Source: Candidatus Gracilibacteria bacterium
Lineage (GTDB): Bacteria > Patescibacteriota > Gracilibacteria > BD1-5 > UBA2023
Reading direction: 5' to 3'
Length of the DNA: 64,000 nucleotides
NCBI GenBank assembly: GCA_028687475.1
Contig: JAQUAB010000001.1
Location: 434,001 to 498,000 of the forward strand
The translations under genes were made by a program, and so were the position numbers. A model generated the notes under the pieces. The model searched no databases. It was not told the origin of the DNA and saw only the letters and a list, made by a program, of their open reading frames with translations. This document shows positions 1 through 9,583 of the stretch, one piece after another. How positions within the stretch are numbered: the first letter of the stretch is position 1; each line of letters opens with the position of its first letter.

Positions 1-1
1 T

Positions 2-139
2 CCCATCCATCTTCATGACGAACGACTCACCTCAAGCGAAGCAAGAATCACCTTCGACGAAACGGGATTCGACGGAGATGTCGATATCGAGAGTGCGCGA
101 CTCATTCTCGAAGATTTTCTCGAATCAGAAAAAAAGTAA
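2..139 (+). CDS. C-terminal end of an unidentified protein (partial)
   Basis: This is an open frame entering from the left edge and ending at TAA 137-139. Its last 45 residues are acidic and end in ESEKK. It runs directly towards the Fur regulator, about 85 bp upstream, so it may belong to the same metal island, but nothing visible identifies the family. An ATG in another frame at 15 opens a longer frame, which I consider a shadow because its composition is unlike the neighbours. Confidence 0.5.
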   Translation, partial: PIHLHDERLTSSEARITFDETGFDGDVDIESARLILEDFLESEKK

Positions 140-140
140 T

Positions 141-187
141 CGCAAACATTTGCGTTATAAAAAATTTCACTATAATCCGCATCTCAA
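141..187 (+). promoter_or_regulatory. Promoter and palindromic operator of the first fur gene
   Basis: The palindrome CGCAAA-CA-TTTGCG (141-154) overlaps a -35-like TTGCGT, followed after 15 bp by a perfect TATAAT. The position suggests autoregulation by the Fur protein encoded just downstream. The operator role is inferred; the palindrome and hexamers are seen. Confidence 0.5.
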
Positions 188-223
188 TTATTTTTCTCCT
201 ACAAAATTCTAATCTATTTTCTT

Positions 224-598
224 ATGTCTATCGCTCGTATCACAGAATCTCGCAAACGCTTCGTCGAACTTCTCGGTCAATCTCCGCGTATCACCTTCAC
301 CGATCTGAAGAAGGAACTCGTCGGAAAGAAATGACAACCAGGAATGAATCTTGCGACGCTCTATCGTATCGTCGATGCATTTCGTGATCAGGGACTCATC
401 CATGAGATGACGATTGCTTGAGAGCGTGTGATTTTCCCTTGCCAATGCGATCACGCAGAAAAAGATGACGCTATCACTATTAGCTTCTGCGAGAATTGTG
501 GTGCTATCTACGATGTCCATACCAAGCTCGCGAGTCCATATATTTCGAGTATCACGTATGCACATATGAAGTCTTGCAATGCCTGTGTTCTTCATTAA
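224..598 (+). CDS. Fur-family metal-dependent transcriptional regulator (first copy)
   Basis: A 124-residue winged-helix repressor of the Fur/Zur/PerR family. The N-terminal half carries the DNA-binding helix (ATLYRIVDAFRDQGLIHEM, about residues 45-63). The C-terminal half carries two CxxC pairs (CENC and CNAC) that in this family hold the structural zinc, plus an upstream CQCDH. Two glycines are encoded by TGA, one before the recognition helix. It lies upstream of dsbB and a second fur gene, in an island with zinc-type GTPase and transporters, so zinc or iron sensing is likely. Which metal cannot be told from sequence. No clear ribosome binding site precedes ATG 224; the family alignment supports this start. 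Confidence 0.88.
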
Positions 599-626
599 AA
601 AAATTTATTATTTCTCTCCATAAAAT

Positions 627-1178
627 ATGTCACTCGAACAATTCTCCCTCATCGTCGGAATCTGTCTCGTTATCGGGCAAGCAATATTCATTCTCGGATG
701 GTTTTTGTTTGCGGTTTCCAGCAAATTCCGAACGTGGATTTCTGGACTTTTCTCGCGCCAAGTCTGGACATTCCTCACCCTTCTCCTCATCGTCGGCTCT
801 ATCGGATGAAGCCTCATCTACTCGAATATCTATGAGCTCGCTGTCTGCGAATTCTGCTGGTATCAGCGCATGGCTATCTATCCACAGGCCATCATCCTCG
901 TAGTCGCGCTCTGGAAAAAAGAATATATTTCTGGAATCGTCAGTTCACTTGTTCTCTCAAGTATTGGAATCGTTCTCGCGGCATATCAATATAGTCTCAA
1001 TGTCCGAAAAATGCTCCATCCTGACACATTTTTCGCACCATGTGATGCAAGTGGAATCTCTTGTGCGGATGTTCCTATCGTGATTTTCGGCTATATCACG
1101 ATCCCATTCATGACGATAGCGATTCTCCTCCTCTCAATGACGACACTCTACTTCGCACTGAAGACGAAGAAGATATAA
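627..1178 (+). CDS. dsbB: DsbB/BdbC-type disulfide bond formation protein
   Basis: A 183-residue four-helix membrane quinone-linked thiol oxidase that reoxidises a periplasmic DsbA-type protein. The first external loop has the classical CxxC followed by WYQR (CEFCWYQRMAIYP, about residue 75), and the second loop has the partner cysteine pair (PCDASGISCADV). One TGA (807-809) encodes the glycine just before the first active loop. It follows fur after 28 bp and probably shares its transcript. No DsbA is visible in the window. Several cysteine-rich exported proteins here (7233, 22444) are plausible downstream substrates. Confidence 0.88.
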
Positions 1179-1184
1179 CAAAAT

Positions 1185-1211
1185 TTGCATTTGCAAAAAA
1201 ATGCATATTAT
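1185..1211 (+). promoter_or_regulatory. Promoter-like site with inverted repeat before second fur
   Basis: TTGCAT (1185-1190) and TATTAT (1206-1211) are 15 bp apart. They are embedded in TTTGCA-TT-TGCAAA and TGCA repeats that could act as a Fur-type operator. The regulatory role is inferred. Confidence 0.4.
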
Positions 1212-1213
1212 AT

Positions 1214-1233
1214 GCGGGTAACTCCCGCTTTTT
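1214..1233 (+). terminator. Short hairpin with T-run after dsbB
   Basis: GCGGG/CCCGC stem with a 5-nt loop followed by TTTTT, ending one base before ATG 1234. It can act as an intrinsic terminator for dsbB, or as a 5' leader hairpin of the second fur gene. Confidence 0.5.
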
Positions 1234-1581
1234 ATGATGTCCACAATTCACCAGCGCCACATCCTCGCATTTTTCGCAGAGAAGAAAATGCTCTCTTTTT
1301 CTGAACTCAAGACTCAGTTCATCGAGACGAAAGAGATGAATCAGACAACACTCTATCGTATCCTGGAACGATTTCTCGAAACTGGAAAAATCCACAAGGC
1401 AGAACTCAAGTGAGAAAAATATTTCGTCCTCTGTGAATGTCACAAAGAACAAGAAGAAGGAATAAAACTCCAATGCTGTAACCAGTGTCATTCTATCCAA
1501 GAACAGCACTTCCCGCTCGCACCCGATGCACTCCGAAGCGAGACGGTCGAATATCTGAAGTGTTGCGAAAAATGCAGATAA
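1234..1581 (+). CDS. Fur-family regulator (second copy, Zur-like)
   Basis: A 115-residue Fur-family protein with the usual order: helix-turn-helix (TTLYRILERFLETGKIHK) then a dimerisation domain with CECHKE, CCNQCH and a final CCEKCR. The two CxxC pairs are typical of zinc-site members. It sits 46 bp upstream of the G3E GTPase gene, an arrangement known for Zur-controlled COG0523 genes, so a zinc-uptake role is inferred. One TGA encodes a wing glycine. It is clearly divergent from the first Fur copy, so this is not a recent duplication. Confidence 0.85.
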
Positions 1582-1626
1582 CAGCGATCTAATTTTGAAT
1601 TTTATATCTCGAATTTTAATCCCTCT

Positions 1627-2571
1627 ATGATTCCTATCACCATTATTACCTGATTTCTCGGCAGTGGCAAAACCACGCTCCTGAATCATATCCTCACCTG
1701 AGATCACGGACTCCGGATTGCCGTTGTCGAGAATGAATTCGGCGAAACCAGTATCGATTCCAATCTCATCGAACGTTCGACCGAAGAGCTCATCGAGGTC
1801 TCGAACGGTTGCATGTGTTGTGTCGTGCGCAAGGATTGGATGGATGCTATCGAACGTCTTCTCGACTCAGGGAAACAAATCGATGCTATCATCATCGAAG
1901 CATCGGGTGCGAGCGAGCCACTTCCGATTGCGCAGTCATTTCTCATGAATGATATGTGAGGTCGCGTGAAGCTCGACTCTATCATCTGTCTCGTCGATGC
2001 ACTGAACTATGAACACCTCTTGCAGGCGCATCCAGATATTGCGCTCGATCAGCTCGAATTCGCCGATTTCGTAGTACTCAACAAGTGTGATCTCATCGAT
2101 AGCGAAAAGAAAAAACTCCTCCATACACTCATCCGCCGAGTAAATGCGTTCGCGCCGATTATCGAGGCAAGTCATGGAAAAGTCGATATCGATCTCCTCC
2201 TCTCGACGGGACGATTCAGCATGGAGAATCTTCGTGAAGAGAAAAAAGGACACGTGCATGGACACGAGAATCTCCAGGTTTTCTCCTACGTACCGAATGG
2301 AAAATTCAAAGCAAAAGAACTCGACGCTTTTCTCGAAGATCTCACCACTGACTGTTATCGGATAAAAGGATTCGTGGAGTTCACCGAACGCCCGAATGAG
2401 TGGTGGCTCATCCAGAAGGCTGGAGCCCGATTCACGATGGATCCATGGACTGGAGCAATCCCAGCAGAATCCCGCATCGTCTTCATCGGGAAAGATATGG
2501 ATGAATCTCTCATCCGGAAACTCCTCGATGAAACGACAGAAAATGGACGGTCGGTTTTGTTTGTGACATAA
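1627..2571 (+). CDS. CobW/COG0523 family G3E GTPase (putative zinc metallochaperone)
   Basis: A 314-residue P-loop GTPase of the SIMIBI G3E class. Walker A is GFLGSGKTT at the N-terminus with its first glycine encoded by TGA, one of the clearest proofs of recoding. The metal motif is NGCMCC (CxCC), the G4 motif is NKCD, and a histidine-rich stretch (HVHGHEN) leads into the CobW C-terminal domain. Family members deliver zinc to target enzymes under zinc limitation. Position after the second Fur and before a ZIP transporter supports zinc rather than cobalt or nickel; the exact client is unknown. Confidence 0.88.
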
Positions 2572-2608
2572 AAAAAGACTCACCCCGGAGGATAAGTCAA
2601 AAGATTTC

Positions 2609-2830
2609 CTACCCTCTGCTTGCATCGCACGTGGCGATGGTTTGTCAAAGAGTGAGGGTAACCCAATCCAGAACCTTGAGGAGATGCAAAAGCATGAAAA
2701 GCCATGCACCTCCCGTCAATCCAAAAAGTACTGAGAAGAATGTCGACCTATCCGTAATCACTTTGGTAAGGTTCCAAAGCGTACAGACAAAGAAAAAAAT
2801 CGTAAAGAATCCGAACAGATTATGGCTCAC
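2609..2830 (-). CDS. Small two-helix membrane protein (unrecognised)
   Basis: A frame of 73 residues read from GTG, preceded at 5 bp by GGAGGT, one of the few strong Shine-Dalgarno-like sites in the window. An in-frame TTG four codons upstream (2842) is an alternative start. The protein has two hydrophobic segments (about 5-20 and 35-57) joined by a short basic loop, then a polar tail that passes one TGA and ends at TAG. No family is recognised. It lies alone, opposite to its neighbours, between the GTPase and ZIP genes; it could be a chance frame. Confidence 0.4.
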
Positions 2831-2939
2831 GATTACCTCCAAGGCTGATTGATGACAAATAAATCATATAAATTCCTCTCTCTCTGTCAAGACATTTTCT
2901 ATTTCTTATGAATAATACTATATAATTTCCTATTTTCCT

Positions 2940-3092
2940 TTGTCATTCCGTAGGAATCCATTTTTCCCCGCAATTATGAAAAATGGATAATCAAAATCTC
3001 TTAAGATGAGCTCAAAAAAGGGATGTCTCCGACATGACAAAAAAAGAAACCACAGAAGCTCTAGATTCCCACCTACGCAGGAATGACAAAAA
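2940..3092. repeat. Dispersed palindromic repeat, copy 1
   Basis: The element starts with TTGTCATTCCGTAGGAATCC and ends with the complementary CCTACGCAGGAATGACAAAA. An internal GACATGACAAAA at about 3035 suggests two nested units. Copies with the same termini occur at 5626, 11222 and 60032. With the 14-nt repeat that follows, it fills nearly all of the gap between the GTPase and the ZIP gene. Confidence 0.6.
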
Positions 3093-3100
3093 CTGTTCCC

Positions 3101-3128
3101 TAATTGTTCATTATTAATTGTTCATTAT
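3101..3128. repeat. 14-nt tandem repeat, two perfect copies
   Basis: TAATTGTTCATTAT is repeated twice exactly, 10 bp before the ZIP start codon. Related TTCATTG-type sequence occurs inside gatA (18154) and near rpmA (59184). The rest of this intergenic stretch is the palindromic repeat copy 1. Confidence 0.7.
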
Positions 3129-3138
3129 TCATTGATTT

Positions 3139-3918
3139 ATGTTTCTTCCTCTCCTCATTCTCACATCTATCTCTGCAACTGGACTTCTTCTCTATTCTTT
3201 CAGACGAGTCAATCCCACTATCCTCAATCTCCTCATCGCACTCGGAGCGGGATCGATGCTTGCTGTATCTCTCGTTCATATTCTCCCCGAATCACTCGAA
3301 CAGACAGAACTGGCGATTTACGCATTTCTCGCAGGCTTCATCCTCATCTATATTATCGAAGAACTGCTCACGCCACACTATCACGATCATATACACGGAG
3401 ATCATAGTCATGAGGATCCGCACGAACACTATGATCATGTAGCGGTGATTTCCTTTATTGCGATTTTTGCTCATACGATCCTCGATGGACTCGGTATTCG
3501 TGCTGGAATGGGACTCTCAGAAGTTGCTGGATATGCGATTCTCTTCGGGGTTGGTATTCACCAGATTCCTGTCTCACTTTCCCTCGCAGCGATTTTCCGA
3601 GAATCCAAACTCCAGAAATCCACCCAAATTACCCTCCTCGGACTCTTTGCACTCGCAGCTCCAACAGGATATTTTCTCTCTGATATTGTACTCTCGAATG
3701 TGGATGAAACTATCACCGGACTTGCTGCAGCATTCGCTGGTGGTTCACTTCTCTATGTTGCCACTGCTGACCTTCTTCCGATGATCCACGCACAATCGAA
3801 GAAGAAATATGCCACCATAATAATATTTCTCATTGGATGCAGTCTCATGACCTGGCTCGCGAGCCATCACCATACTGAATGAGATACTATGATGCATGAA
3901 CTCTCTCATCAAAAATAA
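3139..3918 (+). CDS. ZIP family divalent metal transporter
   Basis: A 259-residue polytopic membrane protein with about eight helices and a histidine-rich cytoplasmic loop (HYHDHIHGDHSHEDPHEHYD, residues about 82-101). The ZIP metal-site helices are visible as HTILDGLGIRAG and HQIPVSL, matching the HNxxDG/HxxPEG pattern of helices IV and V. ZIP proteins import zinc or iron by a non-ATP mechanism. It follows the two Fur genes and the G3E GTPase and is likely in the same zinc regulon. A TGA near the C-terminus adds a 12-residue polar tail before TAA 3918. Confidence 0.87.
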
Positions 3919-3940
3919 AATCCCCAATGGGGATTATTTT
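3919..3940. terminator. Bidirectional terminator between convergent genes
   Basis: AATCCCC-AAT-GGGGATT followed by ATTTT on the plus side and preceded by AAAATA on the other. It separates the ZIP gene from the convergent DUF3298 gene. Confidence 0.75.
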
Positions 3941-4599
3941 CTCATATTTGTGAGTCGTGCGAGTGGATAAGTGAGTGTCTGCATACCATATGCATACGCA
4001 TTGTGTTGATATTGCTGACCGAACACGACAAGTACTCTATCCGTCAGAATGAATGACTGATAATGCAATATATCGGTTGTACCATCACGAATCCAAGATT
4101 TCTCATCTGCAGTGAGTGTCTGTTCGAGTGCAGCAGAGAGCTTATTTCGGATACGCATCTGCCATACTGGAGAAAGCCTGTGAACCAATTTCTTGGTATC
4201 ATAGAAATCTCAGAGCGTGTATGTCTTACCAGTAATATTATCGATCACGAGACCGATGCGAGCACTTGATCCGTGAGCTCCACCTGTGAACTGATATGTT
4301 TCCATCAGAAGTGATGTGAATCCTGTATTGGAATAGATTTTCTTCACATTGATATCATATTCCCAATTCGCAGGATTCTGACCTTCTCCCATTCCAGAGA
4401 AGTCCACGACCTCAAAATCCGTCGGAAGATAGCTCTTAATCTTCGCATCAAGGGTATTCGCGACAGGCGTTGGAAGCCCTGCAGGAATCTCGATATTCAC
4501 CCGAGATCCATCAGGATTCAGATATGATTGCGCGGCTGCAGTATCGACGACGATAGCACCGAGAAAAAAGAAAAAACAAAAAATCAGAAATTTACGCAT
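3934..4599 (-). CDS. Exported DUF4163/DUF3298 (RsiV/PdaC-like) domain protein
   Basis: 221 residues with a clear signal peptide (FLIFCFFFFLGAIVV, cleavage near TAAAQS) and a DUF4163-DUF3298 type fold: MMETYQFTGGAHG-like core at about residue 105, then GKTYTL-G-DFYD and a C-terminal QQYQHNAYAYG. These domains occur in anti-sigma factor RsiV and in peptidoglycan-binding proteins. One TGA encodes the glycine preceding DFYD. ATG 4599 is chosen because it begins the signal peptide; the longer upstream frame overlaps the divergent cation exporter. Function probably extracellular; partner unknown. Confidence 0.72.
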
Positions 4600-4702
4600 A
4601 AAAAGAATTTTAGAATATACGGGTAGTATATGAATCGTGAACCGAAAGTAAAATTTGCAAAAGAAAAAAAAGACTCTAATATTCAGAAAGTAATTTTTGG
4701 TT

Positions 4703-5608
4703 ATGTTCAAACTCCCAACAACCGCATCTTTTGGAATCCGATTCGCGCTCGTTATGTCGCTTTTTCTCGCGATTATCAAAGCTATTATCGGATTCCTCTC
4801 AGGAAGTCTCGCGATTCTCGGTTCTGCGCTCGATTCTCTCATGGATATGTTCGTCTCGGGAGTGAATGTCATAGCACTGAAGCTCTCAGAGAAAGAACAC
4901 AGTCACACATACGCATATGGACTCGGGAAAGTACAATGATTTGCTGCGATTTTCGAATGACTGGTGGTGTTTGCATCAGGAGCATTTCTGACATACAACG
5001 GCGTGATGAATTTTCTCGCACACAAGTGACCAGAAGTTGCATCTCTAGAAATCATCACGATGATTGTCGCCATGCTCGGAACTGGAGCTATTATGTGGAA
5101 TTTCTTGCGCATTAGCCGAGTCACCAATTCCCTTCTGATTCGGTCTGATGCGCTTCATTATTCTTCGGATCTCTTCATGAATGGAGGAATCCTTCTTGCC
5201 CTTCTCGCGAGCAAATTCTTCGGGCTCTGGTGGTGTGATGCGGTTTTCGCTATCGGTATCGGACTCTGGATCATACGGAATGCTCTGCCAATTATCTGGA
5301 GTGGTATCCTGATGCTCCTCGATCGTGCGCTCGATGCCGAATCTATACAGAAAATCGGGAAATTCATCATGGAAGAAAAAGGCGTAGAAGATTTTCACTA
5401 TCTGAAAACTCGCACTTCCGGAGATCATACATTCATCGAAGCACATATTGTTTTCGCGGACAAAAATATTCTCCTCAGAGAGGCACATGATATTTCTGAA
5501 GCGATCGAATCGAAAGTAATGGCAGCTTTCCCTGGTTCAACTGTTACGCTCCATCTCGATATCGACGATGCGCCAGAACTCTGCGACATTCGCACAAAGA
5601 CGTGCTAA
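4703..5608 (+). CDS. Cation diffusion facilitator (CDF) metal exporter
   Basis: 301 residues, CDF family proton/metal antiporter with six membrane helices and a C-terminal cytoplasmic regulatory domain. Signature features: SLAILGSALDSLMDM in helix II and SDALHYSSDLFMNG in helix V, giving the HD/DD metal site. A C-terminal domain with HTFIEAHIVF and HLDIDD resembles the ferredoxin-like dimerisation domain. Three TGA codons encode loop glycines, so standard-code reading would shatter the gene. With the ZIP importer and two Fur proteins it completes an import/export pair. Zinc, iron or manganese specificity cannot be read. Confidence 0.88.
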
Positions 5609-5625
5609 TATAGTCATCATCTCCC

Positions 5626-5746
5626 GTTTTGTCATTCCATAATGAAATGGAGGAATCCCTTTTCTTTCGCTTATGAGAAAAGGATTATCAAATCTCTTAC
5701 GATAAATGTGAAAGAGATTTCTCGCTTTGCTCGAAATGACAAAATC
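5626..5746. repeat. Dispersed palindromic repeat, copy 2
   Basis: Begins GTTTTGTCATTCCATAATG and ends CTCGAAATGACAAAATC, an inverted arrangement of about 120 bp with internal GGAGGAATCCC and AAAGAGATTTCTCG segments. It occupies the space after the CDF gene. Confidence 0.6.
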
Positions 5747-5792
5747 ACTTTGATTGGATAGAGCAACAGGAAAAAGAATCACAAAAACTTTC

Positions 5793-5821
5793 TTGAAATG
5801 CTCCAGCAAAAAGATACAATT
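5793..5821 (+). promoter_or_regulatory. Promoter-like hexamers before 5856 gene
   Basis: TTGAAA and TACAAT separated by 16 bp, about 35 bp upstream of ATG 5856. Confidence 0.45.
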
Positions 5822-5855
5822 TCCCTGTATCTTTTTATTTCTTTATTCCTCGTAT

Positions 5856-6257
5856 ATGAAACTTCATCCTCGTCAAAAACGCTTCGCTATCGCGATGCCT
5901 CTCGCTCTCCTTGCTGGACTTCTCTGTGTCTACCTCTCATCTGGATCAGCACCAGATATCTGGGGAACAGCCCTCATGTGGACGATTCTCACGAATCGTA
6001 TCATCATCGGGATGATCGTGGGACTTGCTGGCGCCTATACCCGCCACCCCATTTTCGGTTTCCCGATTCCATCGTATCTCCGTGGATTCTGTCTCGGAGT
6101 CTTCGTCTCTGTCTCACTCGCAGCGGGTGCGATGATGAGTCCTGAGACAACTTGGACCATCTTCTGGGCAACGCTTCTCGTCGGTGGAACCTATGGTAGC
6201 ATCATCGATATGCTCGCGACCAAGTTCGGTGGTGAAGGAAAAGCAGTTACAGAATAG
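5856..6257 (+). CDS. Small polytopic membrane protein (unrecognised)
   Basis: 133 residues with four predicted hydrophobic segments (about 9-27, 37-60, 73-95 and 104-120), a basic N-terminus (KLHPRQKRF) and a charged tail. No family motif is recognised. It has its own promoter-like site and a strong terminator immediately after, so it is probably monocistronic. No TGA codon occurs in it. Confidence 0.6.
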   Translation: MKLHPRQKRFAIAMPLALLAGLLCVYLSSGSAPDIWGTALMWTILTNRIIIGMIVGLAGAYTRHPIFGFPIPSYLRGFCLGVFVSVSLAAGAMMSPETTWTIFWATLLVGGTYGSIIDMLATKFGGEGKAVTE

Positions 6258-6272
6258 AAAAATTATCAAAAG

Positions 6273-6299
6273 AAAACCTCCCAACAATTGGGAGGTTTT
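6273..6299. terminator. Strong intrinsic terminator
   Basis: 12-bp perfect stem AAAACCTCCCAA/TTGGGAGGTTTT with a CAA loop. The symmetric A/T flanks allow it to stop transcription from both the plus gene at 5856 and the minus gene ending at 6319. Confidence 0.8.
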
Positions 6300-6318
6300 A
6301 GTATCTAGAAATGATGAC

Positions 6319-6951
6319 TTATTCGGAATAACTACTAGGAAATAAACTCTCAAATGACTTTCTAGCAGAACGTTGGAGTGATAGATAAGAAGCATTTCAT
6401 TGACTATAATTAAAGGTATCAATTATTGCAATTCCCTTTTCAGTAACCCCATGTTCTCATACAAAATAATGAAGAAATTCTCATGGACTCATCTTTACCG
6501 GTTTTCTCATTATTTTTTCAAGCCAACTGCGCATATCTTTTCCATCACTCCGTATTTCTTCCATAGAGTCTTTACTAAAAATATACCATCAAAGTCTAAC
6601 AAATGGATCATTGTCTACTTCATTTTTATCTTGTAGATAGTAACAAGTTACTCAAATAGATCGTGGTTTATTTTTCTGAACGAAATATTTTACCATTTCA
6701 GGAATTTTCTCTTGTATAATCTCGGAGTCTGCAACTCATGGGAATAATGATTCCCAGATTTCTCGGTCCATATCAAAGATTGTTGCAAAGAAATACATTT
6801 GATACTCGAAATCCACTTGTTCTTGATGAATAGATTCGATAGCATCAGAAATAGCATCATCTACCCTTCTTGCCAATCATTCTCGAGTTTCATTAACTAA
6901 TTGCTCAACTATACTCTGTCATGTAGGTTCCTGATTTACTTGCTCTAGCAT
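6319..6951 (-). CDS. Uncharacterised cytoplasmic protein, 210 residues
   Basis: Visible only under TGA = Gly: eight TGA codons punctuate a continuous frame from ATG 6951 to TAA 6319. The product is soluble, acidic at the N-terminus, with a probable amphipathic helix (about residues 20-45) followed by a mixed alpha/beta region rich in aromatic residues (FEYQMYFFATIFDMD). I recognise no family. Its own promoter (TTGACA, TATAAT) and a shared terminator bracket it, supporting a real gene. The high TGA density and AT-richer codons suggest a lowly expressed or accessory gene. Confidence 0.7.
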
Positions 6952-6977
6952 AAAGTAACTTTTAAAAATATGGAATC

Positions 6978-7004
6978 ATTATAATTCCATATTTCATTTG
7001 TCAA
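6978..7004 (-). promoter_or_regulatory. Promoter of the 6951 gene
   Basis: Perfect -35 TTGACA (6999-7004) and perfect -10 TATAAT (6978-6983) on the minus strand, separated by only 15 bp and 27 bp upstream of ATG 6951. The remainder of the 281-bp gap to 7233 is AT-rich with no gene visible. Confidence 0.65.
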
Positions 7005-7171
7005 ATTAATATTTTTATACGTAAACTGTTATTTCACCTCTATAAAAATCTGTTCCTTTATAAGAAAACCCTTCCATAACAAATAACACTCAAAATACAC
7101 TAAAAGATAGTATGTATACACACTATTATAAGAAGTACAATTGAAATATCATAATATACTGATTCAAATTT

Positions 7172-7200
7172 TTGCATTTCTCTCCTGATTGATGTAATAT
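7172..7200 (+). promoter_or_regulatory. Promoter of the pilin-like adhesin gene
   Basis: TTGCAT and TAATAT with a 17-bp spacer, 33 bp upstream of ATG 7233. Confidence 0.5.
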
Positions 7201-7232
7201 GCACAAGAATTTTTATTTATAATTTCTTTTTT

Positions 7233-9578
7233 ATGTTATTTTCACAGTATCTTTCCTCAAATCAAGGAATGATGGTAACAAAGAAAGCTTTCACTCTCAT
7301 TGAGCTCATGGTAGTCATAGCTATCATAGGAGTATTGGCTGCCGCACTCTATCCCCAGATTGGGAAATATGCGAGCAGAGGACGTGATGCTGGTCGTATC
7401 ACAGCAATTGCCAATATAGGAAGTGCTCTCGATAGCTCTCGTTTTGACTATGATGGGAAATACCCAGACCATGTCGGAGGATGTGTACCGATGAATATGT
7501 TGCTCACCAAAAAATATCTCATGACGGAAATCATCAGTCCAAGTGGAACAGGATACAATGAAGGATGTGGAAATAATGGACAATTCGGATATGGAAATCT
7601 CGGAATCGGAAGTGTGCTCATGGGAATAATGGAAAATGACTCTACAGGAAACTACACTGGTTCCACTGCTGGCTTCACAGGAACACTCACAAAAGAAGGA
7701 ATACTCAATACGCTCAATACAAAAAATGGAGCATGACGATATCATATTCGCCCAACAAATTATATTCTGAATAATGCGATTTTCTTATCTGAGTCAAGTG
7801 GTGTCTGTGGTACAGAAGCAAATACGTGTAAATCAGGAGTAGCAAAAGATTATATCGCTGCTTCCTGTGGTGGAACTGAGACTTGGAAATGTGCCGGAAG
7901 TCCTGGATCTATTGATGATAATTGTGAAGCTGTACGCGTTTGTTCGAGTGATGGAAATTGTGGTACAGCCGCTGGAACTCCAACTCCTATATATCCTACA
8001 TCGAATCTTTGTAGCATAGCATCTATGACCGCTACACCGAATGATACAACTGCAACAGATGGTATCTATAATTGGACTTGTGAAGGAATCAATGGTGGCG
8101 GAGCAGTACCTTGTAGTGCCGCAAAACAATATACGGTCACTTTCTATACCAATGGATGAACTCCTGTAGGAAATCAGAGTGTAGCATACAACTCAACTGC
8201 AACAGAACCATCACCAGCACCAACAAAAGATGGATATGTATTTGGTGGATGGTATAGTAATGATGCACTTACTTCAGGATGGAATTTTTCTACTCTGATT
8301 ACTGGCAATACTTCACTCTATGCAAAATGGGGACTTCATACCTATGGTGTCTCTGGAACATTTGGAGCCAATGGAGCTGGAGCAACAATAAATGGTTGTG
8401 GAAAAAGTACTACTGCAGATGCATCTGGGCATTTCTCATTTGGGTCTGTAGAAAGTGGTACTGCTTGTGATAATGTATCAGCTGTTCTTACTGGATATAC
8501 TTGTACCACTTCGAGACAAGGACCATCAAGTCTTTCTACAGATGTTACAGATATTGAAGGAAGTTGTACACCAGAAACAACTATGTGTATGATTGGACAC
8601 GATGCTCTTGATTCTGGCATTATTGGATCATGTATTATTGAATGTGGTATTGAAGGAGGAACGTGTGAGACAATGACATATACTGTCACTTTTAATACCA
8701 ATGGATGAACTCCTGTGACCGATCAGAATATAGCACAGTGAGCAAACGCAACAGAGCCATCACCAGCACCAACAAAAGACGGATATGTATTTGGTGGATG
8801 GTATAGTGATGCATGATTTACTTCAGGATGGAACTTTTCTACTCCAATTACTGGAAATACTTCACTCTATGCAAAATGGGATACAATCTCATACCCTCCA
8901 TCATGTTCGAATAGTATAAAAGATGGTGATGAGTTATGAGTAGATTGTGGAGGAAGTTGTCAAGAATGTAAGTATTCATTTACTCAAAGTGTGAAAGGAG
9001 CTGCCGCTAATAATAGTATACGATTCATTTCTCTTGGCGTGCACAATAATTGTGTCATCTCAAAAGTATGGTGAGATGTGACAGATCATACATCATATTA
9101 TATTATTGGGTCAGCATGAACTGAATGGACTATCGCTATTCTCGATGAATGAAATGCTTCCACAGCATATGCTGAGACAATATGTAATGATCTCAGTATT
9201 GGTGGAGAATCTTCTACAGAATGAAGTAGTTGTGGAGTATGAGGCTTATGAATCATGGTTTGATGATGTTGTTATGAAGGCACTTTTGTGAAGTATAATC
9301 CGCTCACTCCATTTCTAAAATGGTATCATGATGTTAACTGGAATGTGAGTAATAGTTGTGGGAATCAGTGGTGTTCTGATGTCTCTCTTCCATCTTGTGG
9401 CATTACAAAATCTCCATCTTTATGGCCTGTAAATTGTAATAATTGATTCCAAGACGGAGGTGAAACATGAGTAGACTGTGGAGGGGGTTGTCAAGCATGT
9501 TGAGGTGGATTGGGTGGAGGAGGAGATAGTGGGGGAGGAGATAGTGGAGGAGGAGATGTATGGATTCCTGGAGCGTAA
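7233..9578 (+). CDS. Giant pilin-like surface protein with InlB-type repeats
   Basis: 781 residues. The N-terminus is a type IV pilin/pseudopilin signal (KKAFTLIELMVVIAIIGVLA, cut expected before Phe20), so it should be processed by prepilin peptidase and anchored or assembled by the pilus machinery. After the pilin-like head (to about 165) come cysteine-rich spacers and two InlB B-type/Listeria-Bacteroides repeats (about 300-366 and 483-549, each with TVTF.TNGGTPV and GYVFGGWYS). Two Cys motifs of the form DGxExGVDCGGxCxxC (about 560 and 740) frame a lectin-like segment. The tail is glycine-rich (GGGDSGGGDS) and ends WIPGA. Many glycines are TGA. ATG 7272 would give the usual short leader and is an alternative start. 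Probably an adhesin. Confidence 0.78.
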
Positions 9579-9583
9579 AATAT

